A program made the translations under genes and the position numbers. 64,000 bases of DNA from Drosophila pseudoobscura. Its lineage: Eukaryota; Arthropoda; Insecta; Diptera; Drosophilidae. This document shows, piece after piece, positions 1 through 12,695 of this stretch (its first letter is position 1; the number at the start of each line of letters is the position of its first letter). The notes under the pieces are model-generated. The model made no database searches, was not told the origin of the DNA, and saw only the letters and a program-made list of their open reading frames with translations. The stretch spans positions 27,342,001 to 27,406,000 of the forward strand of contig NC_046679.1 of the NCBI RefSeq assembly GCF_009870125.1, written 5' to 3'.

Positions 1-3000
1 TGCGAAGCGTGTGTGTGTGCGTGTGTGTGTGTGTGGGTGTGAACCGCTGAGCGTTAGCACTTTTGTTGTTTTAGTTGCTTTTGTGGAGGTTCATAGTTGA
101 CCATCCTCTCGGATGGGGGACCGACCAACTACCCATCCACCTCACCTCTCTCTTTTCTTTGCCATTCTTTCTGTCTCTTTCTTTCTCCATCTCTGCCCTC
201 TCGCTCACACTCTGGCCATCGTGAAGCTGCAGCCATGACTAGTTAGTAGGTGGGCTAGGAAAAAATGCAAACAGAGACAGACAGACAGACACACGCACAC
301 ACGCACACTCGCACACACGCAGCTGCTGATGAAGATGACCAGAGCCATGGACATGGCTGTGGACATGGACGGAAGTCCTCTCTAACCAACATTGCCAGCC
401 ATACAGCCAGCAATAGGAAGGCATCGCCTGGCCCCATACACTCCGTCACCCGCGACGACCATCCGGAGTTTGGGTTTCCAGCACGCAGCAAAAATGAACA
501 AAAAAAAAAAGAAGGAGAACCAAAGAAAATTTTCGAAAAGAAAAAAATGGTACAGCGCAGCAGCAGCTTTCTCTTTCTCTCTCTGCCTCACACACACACA
601 GAGACACTGTGGCATTTTTCTTCTCCTGCTCCCCTTTTGAAGCTCCAAAACAGCGAAAACGTAAAAAAATTTCTAGAGGAAAAAAATCAAAACAAATTTT
701 TTAACCCCTTCGCAGGGAGCAGCAGTAGCAGCAAAAGCAGCAGCAGAGCAGAGACGTCGACTTGGGGCAGAGCCAAAGGATGGTTGGATGGTTGGGTGGT
801 ACGGAGGGGAGTTGGGGCTGCTGGACAGAGGGCAAGGCAGAAAGGCGGCTGCTTCTATGCAATATAAAAAAGTGCAAAAAATTAGGCGGAAAACGTTGAA
901 AAATTCTCTTTTTTCGGTTGTTTTCTTCCTCTTTTTTTAAATTTTTTTTGCAATTGCACGTCCAGACTTTAACAGAGACTCAAACCCCAATGCGCGTTGG
1001 GAACATTGTAGCGACCTTTGCGGAGATCCACGCCCCCATACTCCCAAGACGTGCCCTGCTCTGCCCTCACCTTGGTTTTGCATTGGGGTTTTTTTTTATT
1101 TTTATTTTTACACTCCTCTGTGCATTTCATTTTTATTTAACTTCTTTTGCCCTCACATCTTTTTAGTCATGTTGCCACTGTCTGCTTCTATTGATTTTTT
1201 TCGCATTTTAGAACTGAATTTTGTTGTTGTTGTTTTGTGTTCAAATGTTTGACCATCCGCACTTGTGTTTCATCTTTTGTTTTTTTTTTTTTTTGTCGCC
1301 AAACTGCTGCGTCCTGCGGCTGCCGGGAGCTCTGAGGTTAGCAATAGGTCCTTGCTGATTTTGTTGTCTCACAAAAATTGTGTTGAACTTTGCAGCAATT
1401 ACTTTAAAAAATTGAAGTTGCTTGCGGTTTTGGCGGTTCTCTTTTTCTCTTACCCAGGTCGTTTTTCTTTTTCTTTTTTTCTGGTCTAACTCCATTCCCG
1501 ATTCGTTGTGCCGCGATTCGACTCTGGCCCCATTAGTCAGAGCTACAGCTACAGCCTCCGTTCTGGACTTGGACACGATTCCTGTCAGAGTTTTGGGAGT
1601 TCATGGACTGGCTTTCATTTCGTTTCTCATTTCGCATTTCACTTTTTTGTTTGGCATCACATTGACGGGTTCTGTTCGCCTCTAATTGAAGCATAAGTAT
1701 TAATTGCAAAGCTTTGTTCGAAAACGTGCCGTGGTTAAGGGTACACTTTTTTTGTTTCGGTTTTGGAAGTTATTAATTAATGGAGTCTATTGGATTCTTG
1801 TTTAAGCTATCTAAGGAAATTCCTCTTCAAAAATTTCATTTGAAACCTCAAATAACTATGGTTTATATAACACAATGATTTTCTTTACAAATAAATGTCT
1901 TTTCTTCGAATTTCCCCATAGAATCACGCTAAACAAATCCAATTTCTTACAAGTCAAGTCTTTGGACAGGGAAAAAATTAAGTGCAATTGCTTTCAAAAT
2001 TAATTAGTGAGCTTTGCTGCCAACTTTGCTCTGCTTCTCTACTGGCTAACTAATTTCGCTAATGCAAGTGACAACAACAGCAAAAAATATCCTGATTGTT
2101 GAACCAACAGAGACAGAGGGAGAGAGAGAGAGAGAGAAAGTAGGAGCGAGAGAACGAGATGGAAAGAAAGAGAGGGCAAGAGACCATTGTTCAACTTTAA
2201 AAATTAATTAACTATCCTTTAAGAATCATGCGGGTGTAGCAAAGTTTTTAAATGGTTTTTCCCAGAGACTTTGCTAACGAGTCAACTCAATGGGGCACAA
2301 GAGAGTGAGAAGGAGAGATAGGTACAGTGAGAGAGAGAGAGAGAGATAGAAAGATAGAAAAATATAAAGTCAGAAAGAGAGGCTAGTGAAGGTGAACGTT
2401 TCTGCCTGGACACGTCGTTGTCCTTGGAGACAATCAATCTCCATTCAAAACAATAATTTCGCTGCTGCTTCCATAAAAAAAATGTGGAAAAACTGACAAA
2501 AAACTCGCTGAAGCTCAATGAAAAGCAAAAGGGAAAATAAGGAAAACAAAAAAAAAACACAAAGAAAATGGGAAAAACTCAACAAAAACAATGTTTAACG
2601 CGTTGCGCAAAGAAAAACTTGTTTACATCTTGAAAAACGCAGAAAAAATTCTATAGAAAAAACGTAGTACGCCCCCGCCCCCGTTACTCCCGTGGCACGC
2701 GTGCAGAGAGCGCGACGCGTTCAAGGAGTTTTTGTGGCAGGAGCAGAAGGAAGGCAAAAACAGGAGAGAGGAAAAACTGCAAAGGAGACGGACTGCGAGA
2801 AATAAGGAGGAGGGGAGGAAGACCACGCTGCTCAAAAGGATTTTTTTCAGCGTCGCGTCTGCTGTGGCAGGGGAAGGAGCAAGGGCTCTCGTAGAATGGG
2901 GTAGGATGCTCTGGCTTAGCTTCGGGTACGGTTTTGGGCATGTAGCAACAGACAGTAAATGGTTTGAGTTCCGGCCAGTTGTTGGCCCGAAGTTTTGTCG

Positions 3001-3680
3001 AGTGAAAGTGCAGCCTCAAAGGGGAGAGGAGAGGAAGTGGGTGGTTGGGCAGGGTCTTTGCCCAACTTGGCGGCGTAACAAATCGCTATAGATGAGCTGC
3101 TGAAAAAAGGGTTGCGAGTCTCCAGTCCGTGGGAATGGGTTCTGTAATGAGTTGACCTGAAGCTGGGCTTTCAACTTCGCTGAGGGTTAAGGTCGTTGTC
3201 TTTTGCAAGTGAACTTGGAATAACTTTCCAGCAGCAGCAGAAGCTATGGGATACAAAGTCTGATAAGATCCAACAGCAACGTGATAAAGTGTTAATTCAA
3301 AAACTAGTTGAGAAAAATCTTAAAATTATATTAAGTTAGTCTTAAAACCCGTTAGCAATGGCTCATTTTTTAGTATGCATCACTTATTTAATTCTGTTAG
3401 CAAAAGAAGTCCGCTTGCATATTAATTATGGAGATACTAGAGAAGGAAAGTCCCTTTATTGGACTCGGGCCAGCGAGTGGCAACTGCAAGTGCCAACTGC
3501 AGAGGGAAGTATAAAACTTTTCCCTTACTTTTCACCCTCATTCGCTCTCCTTAACTACCAAAAGTTTGTCCTTGCAAAAAGAGGGGAGAAAAATCAGAAG
3601 ACAAACTTTGGCGACAAGTCGAAAGTTGCTGGAATTAACAAGTGCCACGCCTTCGACGACGTTATCCTTATGATCCTCAT
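1..3680. other. Intron or flanking DNA of the large minus-strand gene; no exon supported
   Basis: This stretch lies beyond the donor at 3681 and so should be intronic. It holds a (GT)n tract at 9-38, a CA-rich tract near 277-321, and two GA tracts at 2119-2138 and 2329-2346. There is a GC-richer island at about 2680-3100. Open frames here are compositional, for example a Thr/His/Arg frame at 265-867, and have no codon-level support. Confidence 0.55.
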
Positions 3681-3686
3681 ACTCAC

Positions 3687-4205
3687 ATCCACATTGCCAT
3701 TCCACATGTAGTGCATGCCCACGGCTGCGGTGGGATCGTGATGCGTCTGGCCCGTCATGTGCTCGGCCATCACGGCGCTCATCCAGTGGACCAGTCCCTG
3801 GGTGGGGTTCTGACCCTGAACACCGCCGATCGGCATATTGGCGGCGGCAGCAGCAGCGGCGGCAGCGGCCACAGAGGCGGCCCTCGAATTTGGGTTGGAG
3901 CTCGAGCTGGAGCCAGAGCCGGAGCCGGAGTGGTGCTCCTGGCTTTTGCACGTGGCGGCTGCCGATGTGGCGGCGGTGGTGGTGGCGTTCGCCGGTTCTG
4001 GTGGTGACTTTATGGAGCTGCCAAAGTTCGGACGCGTCTGTGATGCGGGTTGGGTCTGATTCAAATTAATTGCGGACACTGAAGTCGCTTGGGTGGCGTT
4101 GCCTTCGATGGGTGGCGTTGGTGGTGTTGTTGGAACGACTTCGTTGTTGTTGGATGACCAGGAGTAGCTATTGTTGTTGTTGTTGTTGTTGTTGCTGTGG
4201 GGTTT
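3687..4205 (-). CDS. Shared downstream coding exon of the same gene, continuing off the left edge
   Basis: This exon has 173 codons, preceded by a TTTCATTGCAG acceptor and followed by a strong GTGAGT donor at 3686-3681, with phase 0 at both ends. It opens with an eight-Asn run, then Thr/Pro and Ser/Asn segments, a Ser-Gly repeat, and about 11 alanines. A better-ordered end follows, with Trp, Met and His residues (LVHWMSAVMAEHM, then GMHYMWNGNVD). That Met/Trp-rich end looks like the edge of a conserved region and should be the best probe for identity. Either exon A or exon B can be spliced to it in frame. No further exon on this strand could be supported between 1 and 3680, so the rest of the gene lies outside the window. 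Confidence 0.8.
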
Positions 4206-4738
4206 CTGCAATGAAAAATTGTTCCTTGTTTTAGTGAAAAGGGTTTTTTTTTTGCGTTTTGTTCAACATTTGCGTAGAGAGAGATGTGTGCTGGTTAATG
4301 TATCGGGTATGAAAAATGAAATTGAATGAATGGAGTTGAACATTTTTGATGATATTATTGTTGGCGGCTAGACCTTCCCTTTTTGGAGAACTTCCTGCAG
4401 GGTTACATATCTAATCAGGCTTTTTGGGATGTAATTTTAATTGCTGATAAAATGGGGGCGAGATATAAGTACGAGTATATGTATGTAAAAGTAGCTCTTA
4501 GTGGTGGTTGAAATTCAGCAAAACACTTTATTGGAAAGAGTCTGTGAAGCCTTGACCTTTCTGTATAAAAAACAGAAATTGGCCTGTGCAAAGCTCTTAA
4601 TTATCACCCATTCAACAAAAGGTTCAGCAAAGGTTGATATAGTATTAAGCGTTTAAGGCACTCGAGATGGTACCGAAATGGCTTTTCTTAGCATTTTTAT
4701 ACAAATAGAGCCTGGCCAACCCCAGTAGCCATACTAAC

Positions 4739-5242
4739 ATGCTGTCGTCCAGTGCTCTTCTCAATCACATGCTGCTCCTCCTCCTGGCTAACATCTCCCT
4801 GTGGTTCCTGCGGCTCCTGCTCATCCTGCTCCGTCTTCACCTGGTGGCTGCGCTTCGCTGACGCCGATGCGGACTCTGCGGCCGCAGCACAAACAGCCGC
4901 CGCAGCCGCCGAGGAGAATAACAAATTGGTGGGCAGATGTGAGCGGGCGGAGGACGGAGATGGTGTCGCACTCGACGCTAGGATGGGCGATGGCGTTTGG
5001 GAGTAGAAGCGGATGGCGTCGCACTTCTGCTGCTGCTGCTGCTGGAGAACGGCGCTGGCCAGCAGGCTCTTGTAGAATTCGGCGGGCATCAGGAAAGGGG
5101 ACGGGGATGAAGAGGCGCCCATGTAGTGGGTGACCTCTTGGGTCTGGTGCCGCTTCAGATGATCCTTCAGCCTCTCCATGTCCATGTCCATGTCCCTGTC
5201 CGGATGGCTCGTATGGTTGTATTTGCTTATGACTTCGTGCAT
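4739..5242 (-). CDS. Alternative first coding exon B of the same gene
   Basis: This exon gives 168 codons from an ATG at 5242 to a phase-0 GTTAGT donor at 4738-4733. The product has a Met-Asp repeat, a short charged segment (KDHLKRH), a Gln6 run, an Ala/Ser-rich stretch, a VKTE SUMO-type motif and a Glu/Gln-rich end. An in-frame TAA lies a little upstream, and the only AG between it and the ATG gives a phase that does not fit exon A. I therefore read it as an alternative first exon rather than an internal one. A competing frame is also open here but yields unlikely Arg/Pro/Cys-rich protein. The true 5' boundary is uncertain; an upstream leader exon could splice in just before the ATG. Confidence 0.65.
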
Positions 5243-5299
5243 GACAAACGCCCAAGCGCTGAAGCGCCCAAATGTAGGCAACCGTTTTTATGTTCCTTT

Positions 5300-8200
5300 T
5301 GTAGTCCTTGCCGTCGATTTCACTTTCAAATGCTGGGGAAAAGCGGGTAGTGGGAAGCCCGCTTACAACAATTTATCTAACTGAAGCTCAGTTTGTTTGA
5401 TTTTTCCCACAAACACACACACAGGCACACACAAAAAAGAGTTGGGAAAAACTTTTCCACAGAATTCGATGTCATTTTATTTTGGCTTAACTTTTATTTT
5501 ATTTTAGAACGTGGTGTATTGCACTTCAAAAACTTGTTCTACCCGTCGAGAAATTGAAACAAATGGAAATGATTTGCCACCACCAGAAACTTGCCACAGA
5601 TGACCTTGAAAAAGTTGTTTCTTAGTTTTTTATTACGATTTTTCTATGTGTGTGTGAGGGGGTTTCCCTGATAGGCATGTGGAGAGATCTGTTCTTGTAT
5701 TATTTTGAATATTTTGCTATTCCTATTTGTTGTGGATTTTTTGTTTATTTTTTTTTTTAGCAAACAAACAACTGCGGGTCTCTCTATGATGATTTATTTG
5801 TTCGGATGGGTTCTTTATTTGTCAGTTTGTTGGTTTTCTTTTCATTTATGATGGTTTCATTTTGTGGCCGTTTGATGTGTGGCGTGGCAGGAGCTTAGGT
5901 TATATTTGTCACACGATGAGTGAATAAACGTGATCCCATGAGAGGTTTACCATGTTTTAGGAAAATTCTTTTTAAATATTTGCAATTTGTTTAGCAATTT
6001 TTGGTTTATATAATTTTTGGATATATTTGCGTATATGTTACGGATATGTGTTTATTTTATTTTAAATATAAATATTGTAGATTTGATTTATAAATATAGA
6101 CTTTTGCACTACGTGATAGGAACTTTGCGTTGCATTTTTGGTTGATTTATAGACTATAAGATTACATAGTTGTATTTAGTATTCTCTTTTTATGTTTTTT
6201 GTTTCATAAAGGAACTTCATTTAAGCGCTCGATTGTATCTCGGCCACTGTGGAGGGAAGAGAGTGGATGGGGTGTATCTTTTCTTGCGAAGAGAAACGAG
6301 CATCGCGTATACGCCACCGACACGGTACCGGTCGTTCCCGCCGAGACGTTTTAACGGTTTGCATATCACATTTAAGCCGGTTGCTGTTTCGTTCACTTAT
6401 AGTATCAGGCGAGGCTGTAGTTTCAGTTAAAGATACTCATTTTGTTGCCAGGATTATGTACGCTTCTGTCTCTGTGTGTGTGTGTGTTTTGTATCCCGTC
6501 CGTGTGTGTCCGTCTGCGTCCGTCTACGTCAGGGGCAGCCAGCAAGCGTGGGATAGCTTGCAACAACTGAAAAACCGAACTGGAACTCAAAGTGCATTAG
6601 CAGCAAGCAACTGAAGAGGCATGAAGCTGGGAAGCTGCGGCAAAAGAAAATTGCGAGCGCGCGCGAACCAAATGTATATACAAACACACATACACACACA
6701 CACACACCACACACACAGATAACGTGTATGTGTTAACGGGGACTCTTGTGTGTTGTGAATGTTTTGTTGCTCCTCCACCGTAACCTTCCTTCAAGCTCTG
6801 CTGCATGCTGCTCTTTCCTGCTTCGTCCTGCTGCTCCTGCTTTTTGTTGTTTCTAGAGCTTGTTCTCCTGTTTCTTTTTCCTATTTTATTTTATAATTCT
6901 CCCCCTTGGCCCCTTTTTATATGCACGCTGCCCCGTTATAAAGACATACATTTGCAGTTTCAGCGCGCCACTGCAGCATTTTCCTTGTAAGAAGCAAAAC
7001 GAAGAATGGAGGAAAAAATTGAAGAAAATAAAAGCTGAATTTGCGCGACGCTGAGTGACGCTAAGGGGTGGGTGGTTGGGCAGGAGGGTAGAACGTAGGT
7101 GCTCTTGCAAGACAGATTGATTTTCTTTTATACGGTTTGCTCATGTTTGTGATTTTTATTATTTTGATTCCTCTCTTTTTGCGCTCCTGTGAGCGAGTGT
7201 AGGTGTATGTGTAGGTTCTTTAGGAACTGAAGCTCTATGTGTCCTTCTGTATAGATTCTCTTTAGATGTGATGGGGGCCCTTCTATTCTATAGATGCGAT
7301 GGCCGTAGGCGTGGACAACAATAACAGCATGTGCCACATTTCCTTTTACAATTGAGTGACCCCGGAATCAGTTTTTGGTATTGCGGTGGACTTGAAAGGC
7401 AGCCAAAGTTCAGTCAGGAGGCAATTCGCTGCCAAGTTACGAAAAATATGAATGGTGTGCAAAATAAAATCCTATGAAAATATGTTATTGAAGGATTTTG
7501 AGACCAAAACCGTCATATATTGCTAGAGGATTGTTAGATTTCACTGACCAAACTCTAAGAACTTTATTTTTAATCTGTCTTTCATCAGCTTCCATCTGCT
7601 TTCATCTAAGTCTTTTAGATCTTTAGAAAACCAAACCAGACATGGATCAGGAGACAACTCCTTCCGTGATCAGATCTCCTCTTTAAGATGAATTCTGTTG
7701 GAATACCATTCTCTTTGGAGTCCCACTACTATCATTTCACTTTGGCAAAGATTGAAAGCGAAATCCCTCTTAATCCAATTGACCCTTATATCTTCCATCA
7801 TACGGATATCCCCTCGTCCTGTCTTGATTAATTACGATTGCAACCCTGCCTACAGATGCCTTGTGGCGCCATCTACTGTGTAATCGCCGCAGCTGGTGCT
7901 GTCTTCTGCTGCAGCTGCTGCTGTCAACCGCGAAACCGTTCACCACGTAGCAAAAAGCCGCAGCACGGAGACGCGAACGCGAGCGAGCGAGCAACGTGGC
8001 ACCGCGACCAATAGATTTGGCCAAACCCTGGCGAACTGAAGACAACGACAGTTGCACTCCCGCCAAAGGCAACAAACTCGGGCTGTGCCACATGCAACAA
8101 TCCCAGCGTCGGCGTTGACTGCGACAGAGTCTTGCCAGGAGCAGCGGCATCAGCAGCGACAGTGGCAGAGGCAGCGGCAGAGCAGGACAAAAAAAAAAAA

Positions 8201-10800
8201 AACAAAAATGGAAAACAGACAGCGGAAGCGAGCTATTTGGTCCGGTCTCGGGACTTACGCTAGTTGCGGGGCGGGCTACAGCTCCAGCGACTTATGGCCC
8301 TGTTTGTTGTAAGTAGCAGGAGCAGAAGCAGCAGCAGAATCAGCAGCGAAATGGCGCGCGCGAAAAGGAAACTCAAGAAGTAGAGCTCTGCAGCAGGAGC
8401 AGGGCGAGGTAGGACAAAGGAGCAGAGGGGCAGGGGCGCCAGCCGTAACAAACACTCACACACACACATACATTCACATGGACATAAAAAAACCCAAGTA
8501 AAATTGTATTTTTTCTTGCACATGAAGCACAAAAAACGGCAGCAAACTGAAAGAAATACATTGCAGGCAGCGGGCAACGTCGAGAAAAAAAACGAAATAA
8601 TAACAAAAAGTTGTAAAAGAAAAGCGAAACCGTGTGATGTCCTGGCGCACACATAGAGGCACACACATACACCGATACATACAGAGGATACCAGCAGAGG
8701 CAACGCCGCGACGACACATCGAAGAAAGGATAAAAACCATTCAGAGCTGCTGCCCGACGTCAACGACGCCGTTGTCGTCAACGCCGCTGCGCTGCCAGCG
8801 TTCGTCCTCAGCTCCAGCTCCAACGTTCCGTTCCGCTGTTCAGCGCTATATCCTGGGCCCCGTTCCTGTCCCTTAACATTTCACGAGCGCCAATTTCTTT
8901 TCCTTCATTTTGTTTATATTATTTTTCGTTTTTCTTCATACCATTTTTTTCGAACCATGCAACCAACCTTAAGTGTGCTGTTGTGCTTCCTCTGAATTTT
9001 TTCCCCTATTTTCTGTTTGCATTTTTTCTCTATTTAAATCGAGATTTGTTTTGCGAGGGGGGAGATGGGGAGGCCATCGAAAATCAGTCACGTATTGCCA
9101 GGTCAAAACTAGATCAAGATTATTTAAAGGTTTTTCCGGATTATACGTATGTTGCTTCTGCTGAGAAATATTTATTCTTTGGATGAAAACATTGCTCTAT
9201 AAAAGATATATCTTATATAACACAATACTTCAAAGTCTGCTTTTAGAATTCCTAACTTTATTCTATTCTGATAATTGATAATAGTATCGCAGAATTGTTT
9301 GTCATTGTTCTTTAACTGAAAACGTTGTTATACCTCCTGGGTTGATAAGGATGATATCTTCAGTAGATCTTATAATCACTTGGTCACTCCATCAGTTTGA
9401 CATGATGGATTTCTAAAGTATATCTAAGATTACTTTCCTGCAATGCATTTTCCTAAGCCGATTTGCTCAAAAGGAACTATGACAAACGGCAGGGAGTCTC
9501 TGCCCCAACCTCTGTTGGAGTTGCATTTGCAGAGCTGCTGGCGCCGCAGTTGACGCTGCGCCGGCAGCAAGCCAGCGCATGGTGGAAACGGGGGAATAAC
9601 AGAACCTAAATCCTGTTCAGGAGCATATGTTTTTCTGTTTTTCCTGTTTTCCTTTTTATGTGCAAGGATTTCCAGCTGCCCTTTTTACAACTAACACATA
9701 CCACACTGGCGTGTGTGTGTGTGTGTGGGAGTGCAGTATCCTTGTGAAATGGCTGATAAGAGTAAGGAACGTGCGTCCTTTTTGCATTGCGGGAGAGCAA
9801 AGAAAATGGTCTTGGCCTTTAAGACACATGCAAGGGAGTGCAATGAAGATATGGCAAAAGGAATTGCTTTTCGCTGATAATTGAAATGTATGCCAGAGGA
9901 TGTGTGTGTGTCCTGGGGTGGGGTTAAACAGATAAAAGGTCTGTCTATGAACAGGAAGATGTACTCGTAAATGTAAATGGATACTCTTAGCTGGAAAAGG
10001 TAATTTCCTCTAAAGAATATCCTTGGAATGTTCTTGCAGATTCGCATCAAAAATGGTAAGAACTTCTATTCTTACAATTGTATTTCCCTAAGACATTTCA
10101 TATTCGGAGACTCCACAAGTGGCTTGCTTGCAACTACTTGCCATAACTAAGCTTTGTAAGCACACCCCCCCCCTCCTATTTACACCTTTCATATGGCAAC
10201 CTGTTGAAGTCCTTTAGGCGTTTCGCCACTTGACCTCCAAACCATTAGAAGCAAACCCTTCGAGTCAATTGCCATTAGATGGCGAAAAGCTCTGAAAGCC
10301 ATATAATTATGGCATATCCTGTGCACGAACCAGACGCAGGGCGACAAAAAGTATCCTTGGCAAGCCCATAAAATCCCCCCGCCAAAGCTTGAGTGTTTTT
10401 CCCCCGAAAAATGCCACTCGAAAGCACTCGCTCTCTTCCACTGCCCTCTGGCGCTCAGGCACTCTTACACACTCCCCCATAAGAGAGCGGGGGGTGTGTG
10501 TGTGCTCTTTCATGTGCTCTTCGTGTTGGGGGCGTGTTTGTTTTCGTATTTTTTGCTCGCTTCCCACTTGCGTCTGTCGGAGTTTTTTGCTGTTGTGTTG
10601 CCCCCACTCGAGTTTTAAGTGTTATTGGATGATTTTATGGAAATTGATTTGGGGCACGCCCCCTGTTCGGTGTGAGTGTGTGTGTGCGGGGCTGGGAGGG
10701 TGCGTGCAAGTGCAGCAGCTGCTCGAATGGGGTTTTTCTGAGCCTAGTACTAACCCCCTATTTAACATAATAACATTATCTCTACGAATACTCGTACTCG
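5300..10800. other. Large intron between alternative first exons
   Basis: This 5.5-kb interval separates exons A and B. Most of it is AT-rich, with CA/GT microsatellites at about 6472-6488, 6683-6716 and 9711-9727, and a poly-C run near 10164-10175. Two GC-rich islands stand out: 7880-8830, which looks like a Drosophila 5' leader with CAG/AGC repeats, and 9467-9600, which contains a short Met-initiated frame. Neither has enough support to call an exon. Confidence 0.5.
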
Positions 10801-10813
10801 TTCGCGTACTCAC

Positions 10814-11302
10814 CCGAAAGTTATGCGTATGCTCGACGGGGCAGTCAAGGCTCAGGGAATAATCCTCGACGACGGCTCCCAGAGACGATGCCTGATCGCC
10901 AAAGACCTGCTCGATCTTGATCGATGGACTGGCCAGCAGGGGCGTGTTGTTGTTGGCGTTGTTGGCTCCTCCGTTCGAGGCAACGGTGGCTGCTGCAGCA
11001 GCTGCGGCGGCGGCGGCTGCTGCGGCGGCGGCAAAGGTCCCCTCAACGATTAGTGGCTGCCCCTCGCCGCCACTCTGACAGGCACCGATGACTCCAACTG
11101 TTGGACCAATGTTGCAGGGCGTTGCCGGTGTGGGCGTGGCCGGGCCCGGAGCATGTCCATCATGGTAGGGTGTCACCACGAACGAGGGATACGAGCGAAA
11201 CTGATGGTAGTCACTGTGGTGGCTGTGGCCGGCTGCTCCGTGATGGGTGTGTGGATGATGCGCCAACTGTGGTCCTTTGTACCAGGTACCATGCATAATC
11301 AT
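10814..11302 (-). CDS. First coding exon A of a large transcriptional-regulator-like gene (partial gene)
   Basis: This 163-codon exon encodes one N-terminus of a long minus-strand gene. The start is well fixed: an in-frame TAA lies directly before the ATG at 11302, and a second ATG follows two codons later. The product begins with a His/Tyr-rich segment, then has a Thr/Pro/Ala stretch, about 15 alanines, a short Asn run, and a SUMO-type IKIE motif (PsiKxE) near residue 128. The exon ends at CGG followed by a GTGAGT donor at 10813-10808, leaving phase 0. Phase allows direct joining to the exon starting at 4205. No DNA-binding domain is visible. Low-complexity Drosophila developmental transcription factors have this texture, so the regulator role is inference. 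I could not match it to a named gene. Confidence 0.75.
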
Positions 11303-12468
11303 TTAAGCAAGTTCGATTGGCGGTTGTGTGAAGCGAAGCTCACTTTCCTACTAAATCGCCTGGCACTCTTCTCTTGGCTTGTGTGTAATCAATATTCAAT
11401 TGAGCTTTCCATTAGGCTTTGGTTTTGGTCTTAAATTGATATACGAGTATTTAAACTGGAATGTTCGCAATCACTTTGTTTGAGAAATTTGCTTGGAAAA
11501 TGGGGCTATGGAGAAAGTCAATTGGTTAACCAGTGCAAAAACAATTGGCCTATGAAATACATAGTTCATCTTTGGAAAAGTTTGGCAATTGAATGAGAAA
11601 CCCCAAAGGAATACGGTCCTAAAACGATGGCGTAACCTTAATTGATTATGTAGTTTATTTGACGACTGACCTGGACTCCACAAAAGGCTTCTTTCTCAAT
11701 AGGCTTTCCATTTATGTTGATGAAGTCTCACCCGGTATAAAAAAGCCAACCAAAAGCCGCCATTAAATACTGGAGGACTGTCGAAATTGCCTATCATGGA
11801 AATTATCCCATAGAAATTATATACGAATGGAGTTTGGTATATGGTTGAACGATCCCTATAAAGGAAAGGCATTCAACATAGTGAACAACTTTGTATCGAC
11901 CTCAAGATATGTTTAAACAATCCTTATAGAATGTTCTGGACTTATCCTCACTCTAAGAAGGGTTTTCTAGCTAAGAAGCGCTGAAAATTGGTTTTCTTGT
12001 ATATTATAAAAACTATAGTCTGTACTGTAAGATGACCGACACTTTTTTTGTTCTGTATTCTAATACAATCGTTAGTTAACCAATATTTCTTATAATTTTT
12101 CTGGATTTCTAATACATTGCTTAACCATTTGACTTTTTCTTTCATCCACACTTCATTTATTTCCCATAAGTACCACTCAGAATGGGGGGGACCACTTGGA
12201 ATGATCAGAATATTCAATATTCATACACTTGCATTCACTTTATTCACAGTTGAACACTTTATTAAACCCGTTTTTTCGGCTCTCAGTGTATTGACACTTG
12301 GGTCTTTCTACCCTTTTGAGGATTATTGCTCCTGACGTGTGGTGATAACAATTTTCAACTTCACTTTACTCGATTTTTTAATTGTGATACAGAAACAGCT
12401 GCACTCGCGGAATGATGAAAATGCATTGCACTTTGCGACAGAATTCTTCACGGATTCGCGGGGCAAAA

Positions 12469-12585
12469 ACTGGCACTGGCACTGGCGTTGGGACTGAAAC
12501 AGAAACAGAAGCAGAAGCAGGGACTGGACTGCAAACAGGCACTGGGACTGGCACTGGGACTGCCACTGGGACTGGGGCTGGCACC
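12469..12585. repeat. Degenerate GGGACT/GGCACT hexamer minisatellite
   Basis: About 115 bases are built from variants of GGCACT, GGGACT, GAAACA and GAAGCA hexamers in head-to-tail order. It gives open but meaningless Gly-Thr or Val-Pro frames on both strands. It lies in the upstream region of the large minus-strand gene. Confidence 0.85.
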
Positions 12586-12670
12586 ACGAGAAAGACTGCC
12601 ACTGCAGTCGTCGATGAGTGCACTTGGCTGTAACGCGCGCGCGAAAGTGGCTTGTGGACAGTGGCCAGTA

Positions 12671-12695
12671 GTTCAGTTCAGTTCAGTTCAGTTCG
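12671..12695 (+). repeat. GTTCA pentamer array that also makes tandem initiator-like TCAGTT motifs
   Basis: Five tandem GTTCA units create four overlapping TCAGTT sequences, each matching the Drosophila initiator consensus TCAKTY on the plus strand. A GGTCG sequence at 12701-12705 matches the downstream promoter element core. Measured from the first initiator its spacing is one base off the strict +28 position, so promoter function is only a possibility. Confidence 0.45.

Noticed and set aside
265..867. 200-codon plus-strand frame starting at an ATG
   Set aside because: It crosses CA microsatellite, poly-A and CAG repeat tracts; the product is a string of Thr/His, Lys and Ser runs with no codon-level pattern or gene signals.
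4821..5255. Second open minus-strand frame across exon B
   Set aside because: It gives Arg/Pro/Cys-rich protein from out-of-frame reading of clear Ala/Gln/Glu coding repeats; the chosen frame has a matching phase-0 donor.
8260..8823. 187-codon minus-strand frame with hydrophobic runs
   Set aside because: It begins at a non-ATG codon; the hydrophobic runs come from CA/GT and GCT repeats, not from conserved membrane segments.
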